From JANSXG01 sp024743075 (GTDB lineage Bacteria; Planctomycetota; Phycisphaerae; Phycisphaerales; UBA1924), in assembly GCA_042140185.1 (NCBI GenBank), contig CP159477.1, positions 2,914,001 through 2,978,000 of the forward strand: 64,000 nt of DNA, given 5' to 3'. Below the pieces are notes generated by a model. The model made no database searches, was not told where the DNA came from, and saw nothing but the letters and a program-made list of their open reading frames with translations. Shown piece after piece: positions 16,922 through 25,213 of the stretch. Each line of letters starts with the position of its first letter. The first letter of the stretch is position 1. A program made the translations under genes and the position numbers.

Positions 16922-17274
16922 TTAGAAGTCGTCGTCCTCGTCGTCGTCCAGCGTGAACGGGTCGTCGTCGTCATCGTCGAAGTCGTCGTCTTCGTCGTCC
17001 TCGAAATCGTCGTCATCGTCATCGTCGTCGTCGTCGTCCCAGAGGTCGTCGTCGTCGTCGTCGTCCTCATCGTCATAATCCTCATCGTCGCCCTTGGCGC
17101 CGAGCGGCTGGACGGGGCGCCGAAGGGGTTCCACGCCTCGGCTTCGGCCGGCGGATCCAGAAGGTCCACCGCGGAACCCGACTCGGCGTCGGGATCGAAG
17201 CTGGAGAACCCGACGGGGAGACCGTCGACGAACGAGGTGTCTTCGGAGTGCTTGGTGATAGTGTGGACTGGCAT
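16922..17274 (-). CDS. Aspartate-rich acidic protein, frameshifted in this sequence
   Basis: The ATG at 17274 reads MPVHTITKHSEDTSFVDGLP and is sensible to about 17115 (AWNPFGAP). The frame then shifts within a C run and continues as QPLGAKGDDEDYDDEDDDDD followed by about 45 residues that are nearly all Asp with a few Glu, Phe, Trp and Leu, ending at 16922. About 117 residues in all. Extreme acidity recalls the tail of the RNA polymerase delta subunit, but no delta N-terminal domain is present. The GAC/GAT repeat tract is itself prone to length error. Confidence 0.6.
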
Positions 17275-17607
17275 GGCTGTCGTTCCGTGGCACGTGTGTC
17301 GCGAAGCCAACCGGTCGCGACACGCTGATGACGTTGAATCGGTCAGTTCCCGATCGCGTTGATCGGACCGATCGGGATGCGGGGATTGAAAACTGCGCTA
17401 CCGGGCTTGTCGGGCGCCGGGAGTTCGGCGACGATCACGAGCTCGCGTCCGACGGCTCGCAGCACGCGGGCCCGACAACGCGGGCCGGCCACCACCGGGC
17501 CGACCGCCGGTACACTACTCGCGGCGTGTCCGGTGTCAACGGGCTGGCCGATCCTTTTGCAGCCAACTTCAAGGCTGTCCCGTGGTCCTCAGCCCGCCCG
17601 GAGCCCG

Positions 17608-18147
17608 ATGCGTCGAGAACACGAGACGATCCAGCCCATCGCCGCCCTCATGACGCTTCTCGTGCCGGGCTCGGGATACCTGTGGTTCCGCGAGAAAGCC
17701 CGGGCGATCTACGCCTTCATCGGCATCGCCGGGCTGCTGCTCGGGGGCCTGCTGGTCGGCGGGATCGATGTCGTCGACTCGCGCGAGAGCAAATACTGGT
17801 TCTATGTGCAGGCCCTGAACCCCGCGGCGGTCTTCTCGATCAACTGGGCCCACCAGAACGTCTACAAAGGCTACGAGGTCCGCGCCGGCCAGATCTCCGA
17901 GAACTTCTATCGCAAACCCGAGTACGGCGAGCGACTGAAGTTCGACCAAAGCCGCGGCGTGACCATCATCGTCAACGACGCCTCAGCGGGCACGCCCTCG
18001 CCCCGGCAGTCGATCGGGCGGGTCAACGAGGTCGGATCGCTGTTCGTGGCCCTGGCGGGCATGCTGAACCTGATCGTCCTGCTGGATGTGGGGTGGCACA
18101 CACCCCGTCCCCCGGCGAAGCCCGGCGCGAAGGGGGGCTCTTCATGA
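17608..18147 (+). CDS. DUF6677-like membrane protein
   Basis: 179 residues with a start at the ATG before RREHETIQ. The N-terminal segment IAALMTLLVPGSGYLWFREK, then ARAIYAFIGIAGLLLGGLLV, is a membrane hairpin of the kind found in planctomycete DUF6677 proteins; a further helix lies near residues 145-165 (VNEVGSLFVALAGMLNLIVL). Its stop overlaps the next start (ATGA), so the two are co-translated. Function unknown. Confidence 0.65.
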   Translation: MRREHETIQPIAALMTLLVPGSGYLWFREKARAIYAFIGIAGLLLGGLLVGGIDVVDSRESKYWFYVQALNPAAVFSINWAHQNVYKGYEVRAGQISENFYRKPEYGERLKFDQSRGVTIIVNDASAGTPSPRQSIGRVNEVGSLFVALAGMLNLIVLLDVGWHTPRPPAKPGAKGGSS

Positions 18148-18449
18148 CCGGCTTCCTTCTGGTTGCTTCGCAGGCTGGGTCGGCCCCCGCGGCTCGCGAG
18201 GTCGGGGGGCTCTGGCAGGGCGGCGTGCCGTTCCTCGACCCGATGAACATCCACGCGGCGTGGTGGTTCACCGCCCTGCCGCTGGCGCTGCTCACCTCCA
18301 TGGCCTACAAGGCCGTCAAGCAGCGGGACATGTCCACCTACTGGCACGGCGTGAGCGTCATGACCGCCTCGATCCTCGTGGGCATGGTCGGATTCGCGTT
18401 CGGCCTGCACGCGCTGGTCGAGTGGATCATCCCCGCGCTGCGCGGCTGA
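18144..18449 (+). CDS. Small membrane protein, middle gene of a three-gene operon
   Basis: 101 residues with two or three hydrophobic helices (MNIHAAWWFTALPLALLTSM; GVSVMTASILVGMVGFAFGL). The start overlaps the previous stop by four bases. No family recognised. Overlap and shared membrane location with the flanking genes suggest the products work together. Confidence 0.65.
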   Translation: MTGFLLVASQAGSAPAAREVGGLWQGGVPFLDPMNIHAAWWFTALPLALLTSMAYKAVKQRDMSTYWHGVSVMTASILVGMVGFAFGLHALVEWIIPALRG

Positions 18450-18495
18450 TCGCGATTTTTCGAGCCCAAACGCCGGTTTCGTCGATGCTCCCGAG

Positions 18496-18999
18496 GTGAG
18501 TGCGCCCTCCAAACGAACACGCCGAACCGGCGGCCTGTTTCGCATCGACGCCGGCTGGCTGTTCCTGCTCAGCGGGCTGGCGATCATGTGCGCCGCGGTG
18601 CTCATCCCCGCCCACGACGACCTGGCCATGGCACGCTACGAGCGCGACCGCGCCCGGGCGATCGAGAGCTGGCACGCCGAGCGCGTGGAGAACTACGCCG
18701 AGTACCTCGACGCCCTGCGCGACGGCGACGAGACGCTGGTGCTGTCTCTGGCGGCGATGCAGCTCAACCTGATCCCGGCCGGAACGCGCCCGCTGGTGAC
18801 GAGCGTGAGGCCGCAGGAGTCGAGCGCTTCGGTGTTCCCCGAACTGGAGCCACGCTTCGACCACCCGCCGGCGCCCGAGTTCTACGACTCGACGCTTCGC
18901 CGCTGGGCGACCGACAGCCGCCACCGCCTGTGGATGATCGCGGGCGGCGCGCTTCTGGTGCTGTTCGGGCTGCTGCCGCCGAGCCGGGGGCGGGGTTAG
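18496..18999 (+). CDS. Membrane protein with N- and C-terminal helices
   Basis: A GTG start at 18496 gives 167 residues: helix near 18-38 (GWLFLLSGLAIMCAAVLIPA), a long periplasmic helical region (DDLAMARYERDRARAIESWH), and a final helix (LWMIAGGALLVLFGLLPP). It follows the previous gene by 46 bases on the same strand. The extracellular helical part (AERVENYAEYLDALRDGDET) looks like a coiled coil. Function unknown. Confidence 0.6.
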   Translation: MSAPSKRTRRTGGLFRIDAGWLFLLSGLAIMCAAVLIPAHDDLAMARYERDRARAIESWHAERVENYAEYLDALRDGDETLVLSLAAMQLNLIPAGTRPLVTSVRPQESSASVFPELEPRFDHPPAPEFYDSTLRRWATDSRHRLWMIAGGALLVLFGLLPPSRGRG

Positions 19000-19017
19000 A
19001 AGCCCGGACCATTTGGA

Positions 19018-20037
19018 TCAGTTGCTGGCTTCGTGCTGGGTCTCTGGCGGATAGCGAAACGTGAACCGAAAATCCGGTTCGGGGTCGTCAGGTGTTCCTG
19101 AAACCGCGCCTCCACCGGCTTCGTAACCCTCACTCGGGCGCCAGTGGCTAAAGCGACCCCACTCGACGTGCAACAAACCGAAGGCGCCCGGCCGGTCCAT
19201 GCCGGCAGTGATGACTCCGGGGCGCTCAACTCTTGCATCCTCAAGCCAGGCAATGCGTCGTGCGTAGTCTGTCGCGACCCGATTCTCGACCGCCGCGGCC
19301 GCATACTTTAGGCGAGCGAGTCGGTACGGCTTCGGGGCGCCTAATGCGATGGCGATCTCCTGTTGTATAACCAGAAGTTCCTTGTGCCTGTACTTCTGCA
19401 TCCGTTCGAGATCGTCAGGCGCGGACGGCAAGTCGCAGTACGCTGAGGCGGGGTTGGTCAGATATAGCTTCGAGTTCGCAACGCTACGTTCAAATGTTGC
19501 CATGACATCGTCGATGGTGTCCTGCGAAAGTTCGTTCGCACGCAACTGCTCCTCCAGTTGATCTCTGGCGATCTGGAGCAGCGACTCGAATTGGCGGTCT
19601 CGCTCGAGACCGATCTGAATGATCTCCATCTCGGAGAATCGCTTAAGCCGCGCGACATCGTTCATGATCGTGTGTGCGAACATCGCTGCGTCAGCGCTCC
19701 GCCCATCGCGAATAGTGCTGATCTGCCACGCGAAGTAGCGGCTGAAGTAGAGGCGACCGACATCCGGCACTTCGTCAAGGAACCGGGTGAACTCCGGCTC
19801 GGCCTTCAGCGCCGCGAGGGCGTTCAATTGCTGCTGCGACAGGCCGTCATTCGGGAGCAGGTCGGTGAAACCTCGGAGCGGCAGCGATCGCAGCCAGACC
19901 TCAACATCCGCTGCGGCAACCTCCGCCTGAACCTCGCCTGCGGGCTCGATTGATACGGCCTGGGTAGGCATCGCAAACAGGGCGGTCCCGGCGAGGGCGG
20001 TCAGGAGAAGTGGTGCGACGGGGCTTCTGCGGATCAT
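19018..20037 (-). CDS. Secreted protein of unknown function, paralogue of the next gene
   Basis: The ATG at 20037 gives 339 residues with a signal peptide (RRSPVAPLLLTALAGTALFA). The mature protein is mainly helical. Shared with the gene at 20127-21071 are: AHTIMNDVARLKRFSE versus VHTIMNDLARLRLIPE; FERSVANSKLYLTNPASAYC versus FERRVVASKRWLTNPACAAC; DLPSAPDDLERM versus DRPSSPEDLASM; and a C-terminal SHWRPS. The pair is clearly a tandem duplication. Function unknown. Confidence 0.7.
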   Translation of the reverse strand: MIRRSPVAPLLLTALAGTALFAMPTQAVSIEPAGEVQAEVAAADVEVWLRSLPLRGFTDLLPNDGLSQQQLNALAALKAEPEFTRFLDEVPDVGRLYFSRYFAWQISTIRDGRSADAAMFAHTIMNDVARLKRFSEMEIIQIGLERDRQFESLLQIARDQLEEQLRANELSQDTIDDVMATFERSVANSKLYLTNPASAYCDLPSAPDDLERMQKYRHKELLVIQQEIAIALGAPKPYRLARLKYAAAAVENRVATDYARRIAWLEDARVERPGVITAGMDRPGAFGLLHVEWGRFSHWRPSEGYEAGGGAVSGTPDDPEPDFRFTFRYPPETQHEASN

Positions 20038-20126
20038 GGGGTCTCTCTTCCGGGAAAGGGTGAACCCCGATTCCACCAGAACCGGGCGGCCGACGCAAGC
20101 AAAATCTCGGCGGCGAATCGCTTGGC

Positions 20127-21071
20127 CTACGGCGCCGGCTGGTAGCGCAGGAACAACCTCACTTCCGGCTCGTCGAGGACACGCATCGATCCATTGGCGA
20201 TGATGCGGCTGCTCGGGCGCCAGTGGCTGGTGCGATCCTCGTCGATCGGGCCGAGGGCGATGGGGCGCCCGGGGCGGGGGTCGTCTTCGGAGACCTCGGC
20301 GGTCCAGCCGATGCGGTTGAGGTAGCCGGTGGCGACCTGTCGCTGCAGCGTGGCCGCGGCGACCTTGAGAAGGCGCTGCAGCGATTCGGGCCGGTCGGCG
20401 AGTCGCGGGTGGTGCTGGTCGATCTGGTCGGTGATCGCTTCGAGCTGCGACTCGCGATACGCGATCATCGAGGCGAGGTCCTCGGGCGACGACGGCCGGT
20501 CGCAGGCGGCGCAGGCCGGGTTGGTGAGCCAGCGCTTGCTCGCGACGACGCGCCGCTCGAAGGTCGCCAGGATCGACTCGATCGTCTCATCGGGCAGCAC
20601 ACGCTCGGCGAGCACACGCCGCAGCTCGGCCCGGACCGGGTTGAGCAGAAGATCGAACTGGCGCTCGCGCTCCCGTCGCCAGAGGGCGATGCCGTCCTCG
20701 GGGATGAGCCGGAGGCGCGCGAGATCGTTCATGATCGTGTGGACGAAGCGGTCGGCACCTCGCAAGTCCTGCGGGAACTCCTCATTGAGCTGCCACGCGA
20801 AGTAGTCGGCGAAGAAGGCCCGGTTGGTGGCGGGGAGCTCGGCGAGGAACGCCTCGAACTCCGGCTGGGCTCGGAGCGCACCGAGCAGCACCTGCTGGCG
20901 CTCGGTGAGTTCGTCGGCTTCGAGGCGGTCGGTGAAATCCTCGCCGACGGTCTGCGCGAGCCAGATGCGGAGGTCGGGCGCACCGTCGGGCTGGGCTAGT
21001 GCCACGACGCTCGCAACAAGAACGACCAAAGCGAGGTGTGCCGCGGTGAGGTGTCGAGCCTTGCAAGGCAT
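20127..21071 (-). CDS. Secreted protein of unknown function, paralogue of the previous gene
   Basis: 314 residues with a signal peptide ending ASVVALAQPDG. Same order of conserved blocks as its neighbour, including HTIMNDLARL, TNPACAACDRPSSPEDL and TSHWRPS. It keeps an extra CxxC (CAAC) where the paralogue has a single Cys (ASAYC). The base composition is more GC-rich than the paralogue, so one copy may be older or acquired. Function unknown. Confidence 0.7.
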   Translation of the reverse strand: MPCKARHLTAAHLALVVLVASVVALAQPDGAPDLRIWLAQTVGEDFTDRLEADELTERQQVLLGALRAQPEFEAFLAELPATNRAFFADYFAWQLNEEFPQDLRGADRFVHTIMNDLARLRLIPEDGIALWRRERERQFDLLLNPVRAELRRVLAERVLPDETIESILATFERRVVASKRWLTNPACAACDRPSSPEDLASMIAYRESQLEAITDQIDQHHPRLADRPESLQRLLKVAAATLQRQVATGYLNRIGWTAEVSEDDPRPGRPIALGPIDEDRTSHWRPSSRIIANGSMRVLDEPEVRLFLRYQPAP

Positions 21072-21155
21072 CGCCCGAGTATATCGCGGCGGTTCCGCCT
21101 CCCCCGCTACAATCCCCTCCCCCCACTACCCCCTCTCGCACGCAGGAGACCCGAC

Positions 21156-22376
21156 ATGGCCACTACCGCTTCTGATCCGTTTGCCAGCCGCGCGAAGTCG
21201 ATTCTTTCCGAGCTGGAGTCGAAGGGGGAGATGAAGCACCTGCAGACCATCGAGGGACCGATGGACGCGACCGTGCGACTGAAGATGCCCGACGGGTCGG
21301 TCAAAGAAGCGGTCTGCCTCTGCTCGAACAACTACCTGGGGCTGGCCAACCACCCGGAGGTCGTTGAGGCGGGGATCAAGGGGCTGGAGAAGTACGGCGC
21401 GGGCACGGCCTCCGTCCGCTTCATCTGCGGCACGTTCGACTGCCACCACCAGATCGAAGACCGCATCGCGAAGCTGCTCGACCAGGAGGCGTCGTACACC
21501 TTCGTCTCGTGCTGGAACGCGACCGAGGCGCTCTTGCCGACGCTGGCCGAGCCGGGCGACGCGATCGTGTCGGATGCGCTCAACCACGCGTGCATCATCG
21601 ACTCGATCCGCCTGGCGGGCGTGATCAAGAAGGGCGTGCGCAAGTACATCTACCCGAACAACGACATGGGCGCGTTCGAGGACAAGCTCAAGGCCGCGCG
21701 CGAGGAGGCCTCCGACGACAGCGTGATCTGGGTGATCACCGACGGCGTGTTCTCGATGGAGGGCTCGATCGCCGAACTCAAGACCATGCGCGAGCTGTGC
21801 GACAAGTACGGCGCGCTGCTCATCGTCGACGACTCGCACGGCACCGGGGTGATGGGCGAGACCGGGCGCGGCACGCACGAGCACTACGGCATGGCGGGAT
21901 CCGAGATCGACCTGTTCACCGGCACGCTCGGCAAGGCCCTCGGCGGCGGGGCGGGCGGCTACATCGCCGGCCCGAAGCACGCCATCGACCTGATCGTGCA
22001 GCGCGGGCGACCGACGCTGTTCTCGAACGCGCTGCCGGCGACGGTGGCCTGCAGCGCCGACAAGGCCATCGAGATCCTGATGCGCGAACCCGAGCGCGTG
22101 GCGAAGCTCAAGGAGAACTGCCGCTACGCCCGCGAGAAGATCAAGGCGATCGGGCTGGAGGTCATCGAGTCCCCCACCGCGATCTGCCCGGTCATCGTCG
22201 GCGAAACGAGCAAGGCCATCAGCATGAGCGCTCGGCTGCTGGAGATGGGCGTCTATGTGATCGGCTTCGGCTACCCGGTCGTGCCCGAGGGCGAGGCCCG
22301 ACTGCGCTGCCAGATCTCCGCAGCGCACGAGAAATCGCACATCGACCAGTTGGTTGATGCGCTGGCGAAGCTCTGA
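21156..22376 (+). CDS. kbl: Glycine C-acetyltransferase (2-amino-3-ketobutyrate CoA ligase)
   Basis: 406 residues, AGGAG before the ATG. It belongs to the alpha-oxoamine synthase family of PLP enzymes: YGAGTASVRFICGTFDCHHQ near the N-terminus, DDSHGTGVMGETGRGT with the PLP-contacting Asp and His, and the PLP lysine in FTGTLGKALGGGAGG. The RFICGT motif and the overall fit favour glycine C-acetyltransferase (threonine degradation, acetyl-CoA plus glycine) over 8-amino-7-oxononanoate synthase. No threonine dehydrogenase is adjacent. An error between related family members cannot be excluded. Confidence 0.85.
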   Translation: MATTASDPFASRAKSILSELESKGEMKHLQTIEGPMDATVRLKMPDGSVKEAVCLCSNNYLGLANHPEVVEAGIKGLEKYGAGTASVRFICGTFDCHHQIEDRIAKLLDQEASYTFVSCWNATEALLPTLAEPGDAIVSDALNHACIIDSIRLAGVIKKGVRKYIYPNNDMGAFEDKLKAAREEASDDSVIWVITDGVFSMEGSIAELKTMRELCDKYGALLIVDDSHGTGVMGETGRGTHEHYGMAGSEIDLFTGTLGKALGGGAGGYIAGPKHAIDLIVQRGRPTLFSNALPATVACSADKAIEILMREPERVAKLKENCRYAREKIKAIGLEVIESPTAICPVIVGETSKAISMSARLLEMGVYVIGFGYPVVPEGEARLRCQISAAHEKSHIDQLVDALAKL

Positions 22377-22380
22377 TAGC

Positions 22381-22475
22381 TCGGGTGGCGTGGTCTAAGC
22401 CCAACGAAGTTGGGCGCAGCCCACGCGGACCGCGGCGTCTCGTGGGCTACGCTGCGCGTAGACCACGCCACCCTC
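22381..22475. repeat. Inverted REP-C pair
   Basis: GGTGGCGTGGTCTAAGCCCA near 22384 faces CTACGCTGCGCGTAGACCAC near 22450. The pair occupies the whole convergent gap between kbl and the PilZ gene. Confidence 0.75.
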
Positions 22476-22484
22476 CGACCCGAC

Positions 22485-22871
22485 TCACGCCGCCAGGCGC
22501 AGGGCGTCGGCTTTCGACTGGCGCGAGACGATCTGGCTGAGCAGGTCGGCCGACTCGGGCGAGACGGTCGTGAACGCCAGGCCGATCGTGTGCTTGAAGG
22601 TGCCGATCTTGCGGCACCAGACGCACTCGGCCTCGATGCGCACGCACAGCGTGTCCTCGCAGAGCGTGATCACGCGGCGTTGGCCGGTCTTCCACTTGCG
22701 ACGGGTCTGCAGGCGCATGCCGCGGGTCGAGACGTCGATGACGCGACCGTGGTTGCACGAGAGTTCCTTGACGGCGGTGCCGCGCACGCGACGGGCGTTG
22801 CGGTCGTCGGAAACCGTGTCCGAGAGTGCCGCGAAGTCGAGGTCGTCGCCGCGTCGTGTGTCGTGCTTCAT
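22485..22871 (-). CDS. PilZ-domain protein
   Basis: 128 residues, soluble. The cyclic-di-GMP-binding pattern is visible: an Arg-rich motif RNARRVRG (RxxxR type) and, about 20 residues later, DVSTRGMRL (the D/NxSxxG motif), followed by beta strands of the barrel (RVITLCEDTLCVRIEAECVW). It probably binds cyclic-di-GMP. A diguanylate cyclase is encoded at 34-35 kb in this window, though not adjacent. The output is unknown. Confidence 0.75.
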   Translation of the reverse strand: MKHDTRRGDDLDFAALSDTVSDDRNARRVRGTAVKELSCNHGRVIDVSTRGMRLQTRRKWKTGQRRVITLCEDTLCVRIEAECVWCRKIGTFKHTIGLAFTTVSPESADLLSQIVSRQSKADALRLAA

Positions 22872-23260
22872 CGCGCAGGAGCCCGTTTCGGAGAGCGTGG
22901 TGATCCGTCATCCACCTTGGATGACGCGTCGCCCGACGCGTGAACCGGTTCACGCTCCGGGCCGTTCGACTCTGCGTGCTGCAATGGGGCCGATGAGTGC
23001 GTTGACCCATCGACCCCGCTCTCTCCACCGAGAGGGTGATTCGGCTGGTTCGGAGCAGGAGTTCCGCTCGCGTCGTTCCGACGGGCACCGAGCCCCGCCC
23101 GCGCGGCCGATGACCGGAGCAGGCGTCACAGAACGATCCGGTTCCCGGACGCTCGGCCCCGTCGCGGGGTGTGGAATAGGCGCGGGGCCGGGCGGGTTGG
23201 CCCTCGGGACGCTCCTCTTTCTCCGCAACACGCCCCCTTTTCGCTCAACGAAGGCCCGCC
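22872..23260. other. Divergent intergenic region
   Basis: 389 bases between the PilZ gene and the thioredoxin-like gene. Apart from the palindromes at 22907-22955 I see no gene. Open frames across it are shadows without ribosome-binding sites. Confidence 0.5.
22907..22955. promoter_or_regulatory. Two palindromes, candidate operator
   Basis: GTCATCCA-CCT-TGGATGAC (22907-22925) and the perfect 18-bp palindrome GCGTGAACCGGTTCACGC (22938-22955) lie 36-84 bases upstream of the PilZ gene start. The second has the symmetry of a dimeric repressor site. No regulator is adjacent. Confidence 0.4.
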
Positions 23261-23731
23261 ATGACCGAATCCGCCGACACGACGCCCGGACGCTCGCCCC
23301 TGCTCAAGCAGTTGGTGGTCGGCACGCTGCTGATCGCCCTGTTCTCGGCGTTCGTGTTCATGCGCAGCCGCCCTGCGCCGACGCCGCAGGTCTTCCCCGA
23401 GGGCCTGACCCTGCTCGACGCGATCGATCGCGCGAGCGATGAGGGCAAGCCGGTCTTCGCGGTGGTCACCGCCGACTGGTGCGGCCCGTGCCAGAGTTAC
23501 AAGCGCGGCGCACTCGCCGACGCTCGCGTGCAGGCCTGGCTGAGCGAGAACGCCGTCCCCGTCATGCTCGACGCCGACACGCTGCAGCGCAGCGACGCGA
23601 TGCTCCTGAACTTCGGCGGCTCGATCCCCGCGACAACGCTGCTCATCGACGAACGCGCCGTCGGCACGCTCGAGGGCAGCATCGGCGCCGGTGCGCTGAT
23701 GGATTGGCTGAAGGCGAGCTCGGCGGGGTGA
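23261..23731 (+). CDS. Membrane-anchored thioredoxin-family protein
   Basis: 156 residues. An N-terminal transmembrane helix (LVVGTLLIALFSAFVFMRSR) anchors a thioredoxin domain facing the periplasm. The active site is VVTADWCGPCQSYKRGA (CGPC). The cis-proline is expected at GSIPATTLLIDE. It probably reduces or relays electrons to disulfides outside the membrane, comparable to DsbD/thioredoxin-like factors. Convergent with the methyltransferase fragment; not in an obvious operon. Confidence 0.8.
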   Translation: MTESADTTPGRSPLLKQLVVGTLLIALFSAFVFMRSRPAPTPQVFPEGLTLLDAIDRASDEGKPVFAVVTADWCGPCQSYKRGALADARVQAWLSENAVPVMLDADTLQRSDAMLLNFGGSIPATTLLIDERAVGTLEGSIGAGALMDWLKASSAG

Positions 23732-23738
23732 GCCGGTC

Positions 23739-24227
23739 TCACTTCTCCGCCCCTGCCTCTTCCTGATTCATCCGCAGCAGGTTCGCGAGGATCTTCTGTT
23801 CGATTTCGTCTCGCTTGGCGGCTTCGGCCTCATCGGTGGTCGGCTGGCCCGCGCCGGTGGCTTTGAAGACTTCGGCCCAGTCGGGGTCCCAGTCGCCCTC
23901 GGGGTCGACGCTGGCGTATGCGGCGATGACCGCGCGGTCGAGTTTCTCGTGGGCCATGGCGAGCCAGGCGGGGCGCTCGTTGTAGAGGTTGGTGAGGGTG
24001 CGTTTCTTGAGGCGTTTGTCTTCGGCGCAGGCCGCGTCGACGGCGGACTGGCGGATCAGGCGGCGCGCCTCCTCGCCGGACACCTCGGCGACATCGTCGA
24101 ACGAGTCGAAGCGGTCGATCTTCTCCTCGATGGGCTTGACCCACTCGGGCGGGTTGAGCCAGCGCTCGCGCTGGGTATCGAGTTCCGATGCGGCGGTCGA
24201 GATGGCCTCGTGCAGCGGATCGCCCGC
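23739..24227 (-). pseudogene. C-terminal fragment of MmeI-like DNA methyltransferase
   Basis: Reading the frame directly after the stop of the small upstream ORF gives DPLHEAISTAASELDTQRER, WLNPPEWVKPIEEKIDRFDS and, further on, KRTLTNLYNERPAWLAMAHE and KLDRAVIAAYASVD. LTNLYNERPxWLxxAHxxLDxAVxAAYG is the C-terminal end of class I SAM-dependent methyltransferases of the MmeI/type IIL kind. The catalytic NPPF and SAM motifs are absent because the middle of the gene is missing. The N-terminal end lies at 25214-25495. The fragment cannot make an active enzyme. Confidence 0.75.
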
Positions 24228-24467
24228 TCAACCGGTTTGTCGCTTGATCTGGTAGCGAATATCGTCACGGATCGCGATGTATGACTCGGCAATTGAAGTC
24301 GCCTCATGCTCGGAATGGGACTCCCGGATACAAACTTCCGAGTCAACCTCTCCCGTGCGAAGGTAGTTTGCCGTTGCTTTCCACTGCTCGATTAGAACAT
24401 CAAGACCGCTGAGCAGTTGATGACAGTCCAGGTCCCTGAGCTCTATTGCAACATGCTGCTCTGACAT
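24228..24467 (-). CDS. Small acidic hypothetical protein next to HNH gene
   Basis: 79 residues, AAAGGA before the ATG, 11 bases after the HNH stop. It is predicted all-alpha with many acidic residues (SEQHVAIELRDLDCHQLLSG; HSEHEATSIAESYIAIRDD). It is AT-richer than the surroundings, like the HNH gene. Its stop codon is in frame with the methyltransferase remnant that follows, so the foreign segment ends exactly here. It may be an accessory or protective partner of the nuclease, but this is only suggested by adjacency. Confidence 0.55.
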   Translation of the reverse strand: MSEQHVAIELRDLDCHQLLSGLDVLIEQWKATANYLRTGEVDSEVCIRESHSEHEATSIAESYIAIRDDIRYQIKRQTG

Positions 24468-24478
24468 CGACAGTCCTT

Positions 24479-25201
24479 TCAGTTCAGGAATATGTGGCAG
24501 CGGTGATATTCGAGATGCTCTTGGCTCGGCCGGAATCGAGTCGGTAAGGCAATTTCCCTATGGTCGTAAGGCTTGAAGAAGCGACTGAATGTCGCCTCAT
24601 CGGCATCGGCTCGGAAGCGCTCGGCATAGACAACGCGATACTGATCATCGAGTGTCATAAGGCCTCGATCAAAGGCCGCATCATGAAGCGCGTTGAGAGA
24701 GAGACCGTTTCGCGGATCGAGTCGCGAACTATCCCGGATCGACCAAGGAATGATGTGGCTAGCCCGGATGAGCGATGGACAATCGATACCGGTTATGCAG
24801 CACCGATGCTCATATGCCGAGCACACCGTCCTCCGAAAGAACGCCTGTCCTCTCCGTACTCGAATAGTCGTTTCAATGTCGGTAGGCGCATCCGTGTCGG
24901 CAATGGCAGGCCCGAAATCCGACAATATCTCCCACTTGCCGTAGTAGTCGGACCAGACTTCGCGATCCAACTTCGAAACGTTGCTCATTCCTTTGACGCC
25001 ACGACGCTGATGCTCCGGATCGAGGCTCGCGAAGTTGACGAGCTTGAGAGCAATGGACGCAGGCGTGCGATCAGCAGCTTCAGCGACTTGTTGAACATCC
25101 GGATTCTTGGCATGCATCCGACCGAAAGGTGTTTGGCAGTACAACGACAGCACCGCAATAGTCTCATCTCTGGTCCAGCGACGATTCTGGCGACTTGGCA
25201 T
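24479..25201 (-). CDS. HNH endonuclease (restriction-like)
   Basis: 240 residues. The N-terminal domain (RWTRDETIAVLSLYCQTPFG to RTPASIALKLVNFASLDPEH) is one seen in many HNH-type putative restriction enzymes. The C-terminal HNH domain reads EHRCCITGIDCPSLIRASHI and then NGLSLNALHDAAFDRGLM: first His in ASHI, Asn and the last His in LNALHD. The Cys pair may bind zinc. It lies inside the remains of a methyltransferase gene, in lower-GC DNA, which points to acquisition by transfer. Whether it still cleaves DNA without an intact methylase is an open question. Confidence 0.8.
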   Translation of the reverse strand: MPSRQNRRWTRDETIAVLSLYCQTPFGRMHAKNPDVQQVAEAADRTPASIALKLVNFASLDPEHQRRGVKGMSNVSKLDREVWSDYYGKWEILSDFGPAIADTDAPTDIETTIRVRRGQAFFRRTVCSAYEHRCCITGIDCPSLIRASHIIPWSIRDSSRLDPRNGLSLNALHDAAFDRGLMTLDDQYRVVYAERFRADADEATFSRFFKPYDHREIALPTRFRPSQEHLEYHRCHIFLN

Positions 25202-25213
25202 CAATGAATTCCT

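Noticed and set aside
24228..24467. Antitoxin of a toxin-antitoxin pair with the HNH protein
   Set aside because: Adjacency only; no DNA-binding or inhibitor motif is visible, so this is not claimed as a feature.
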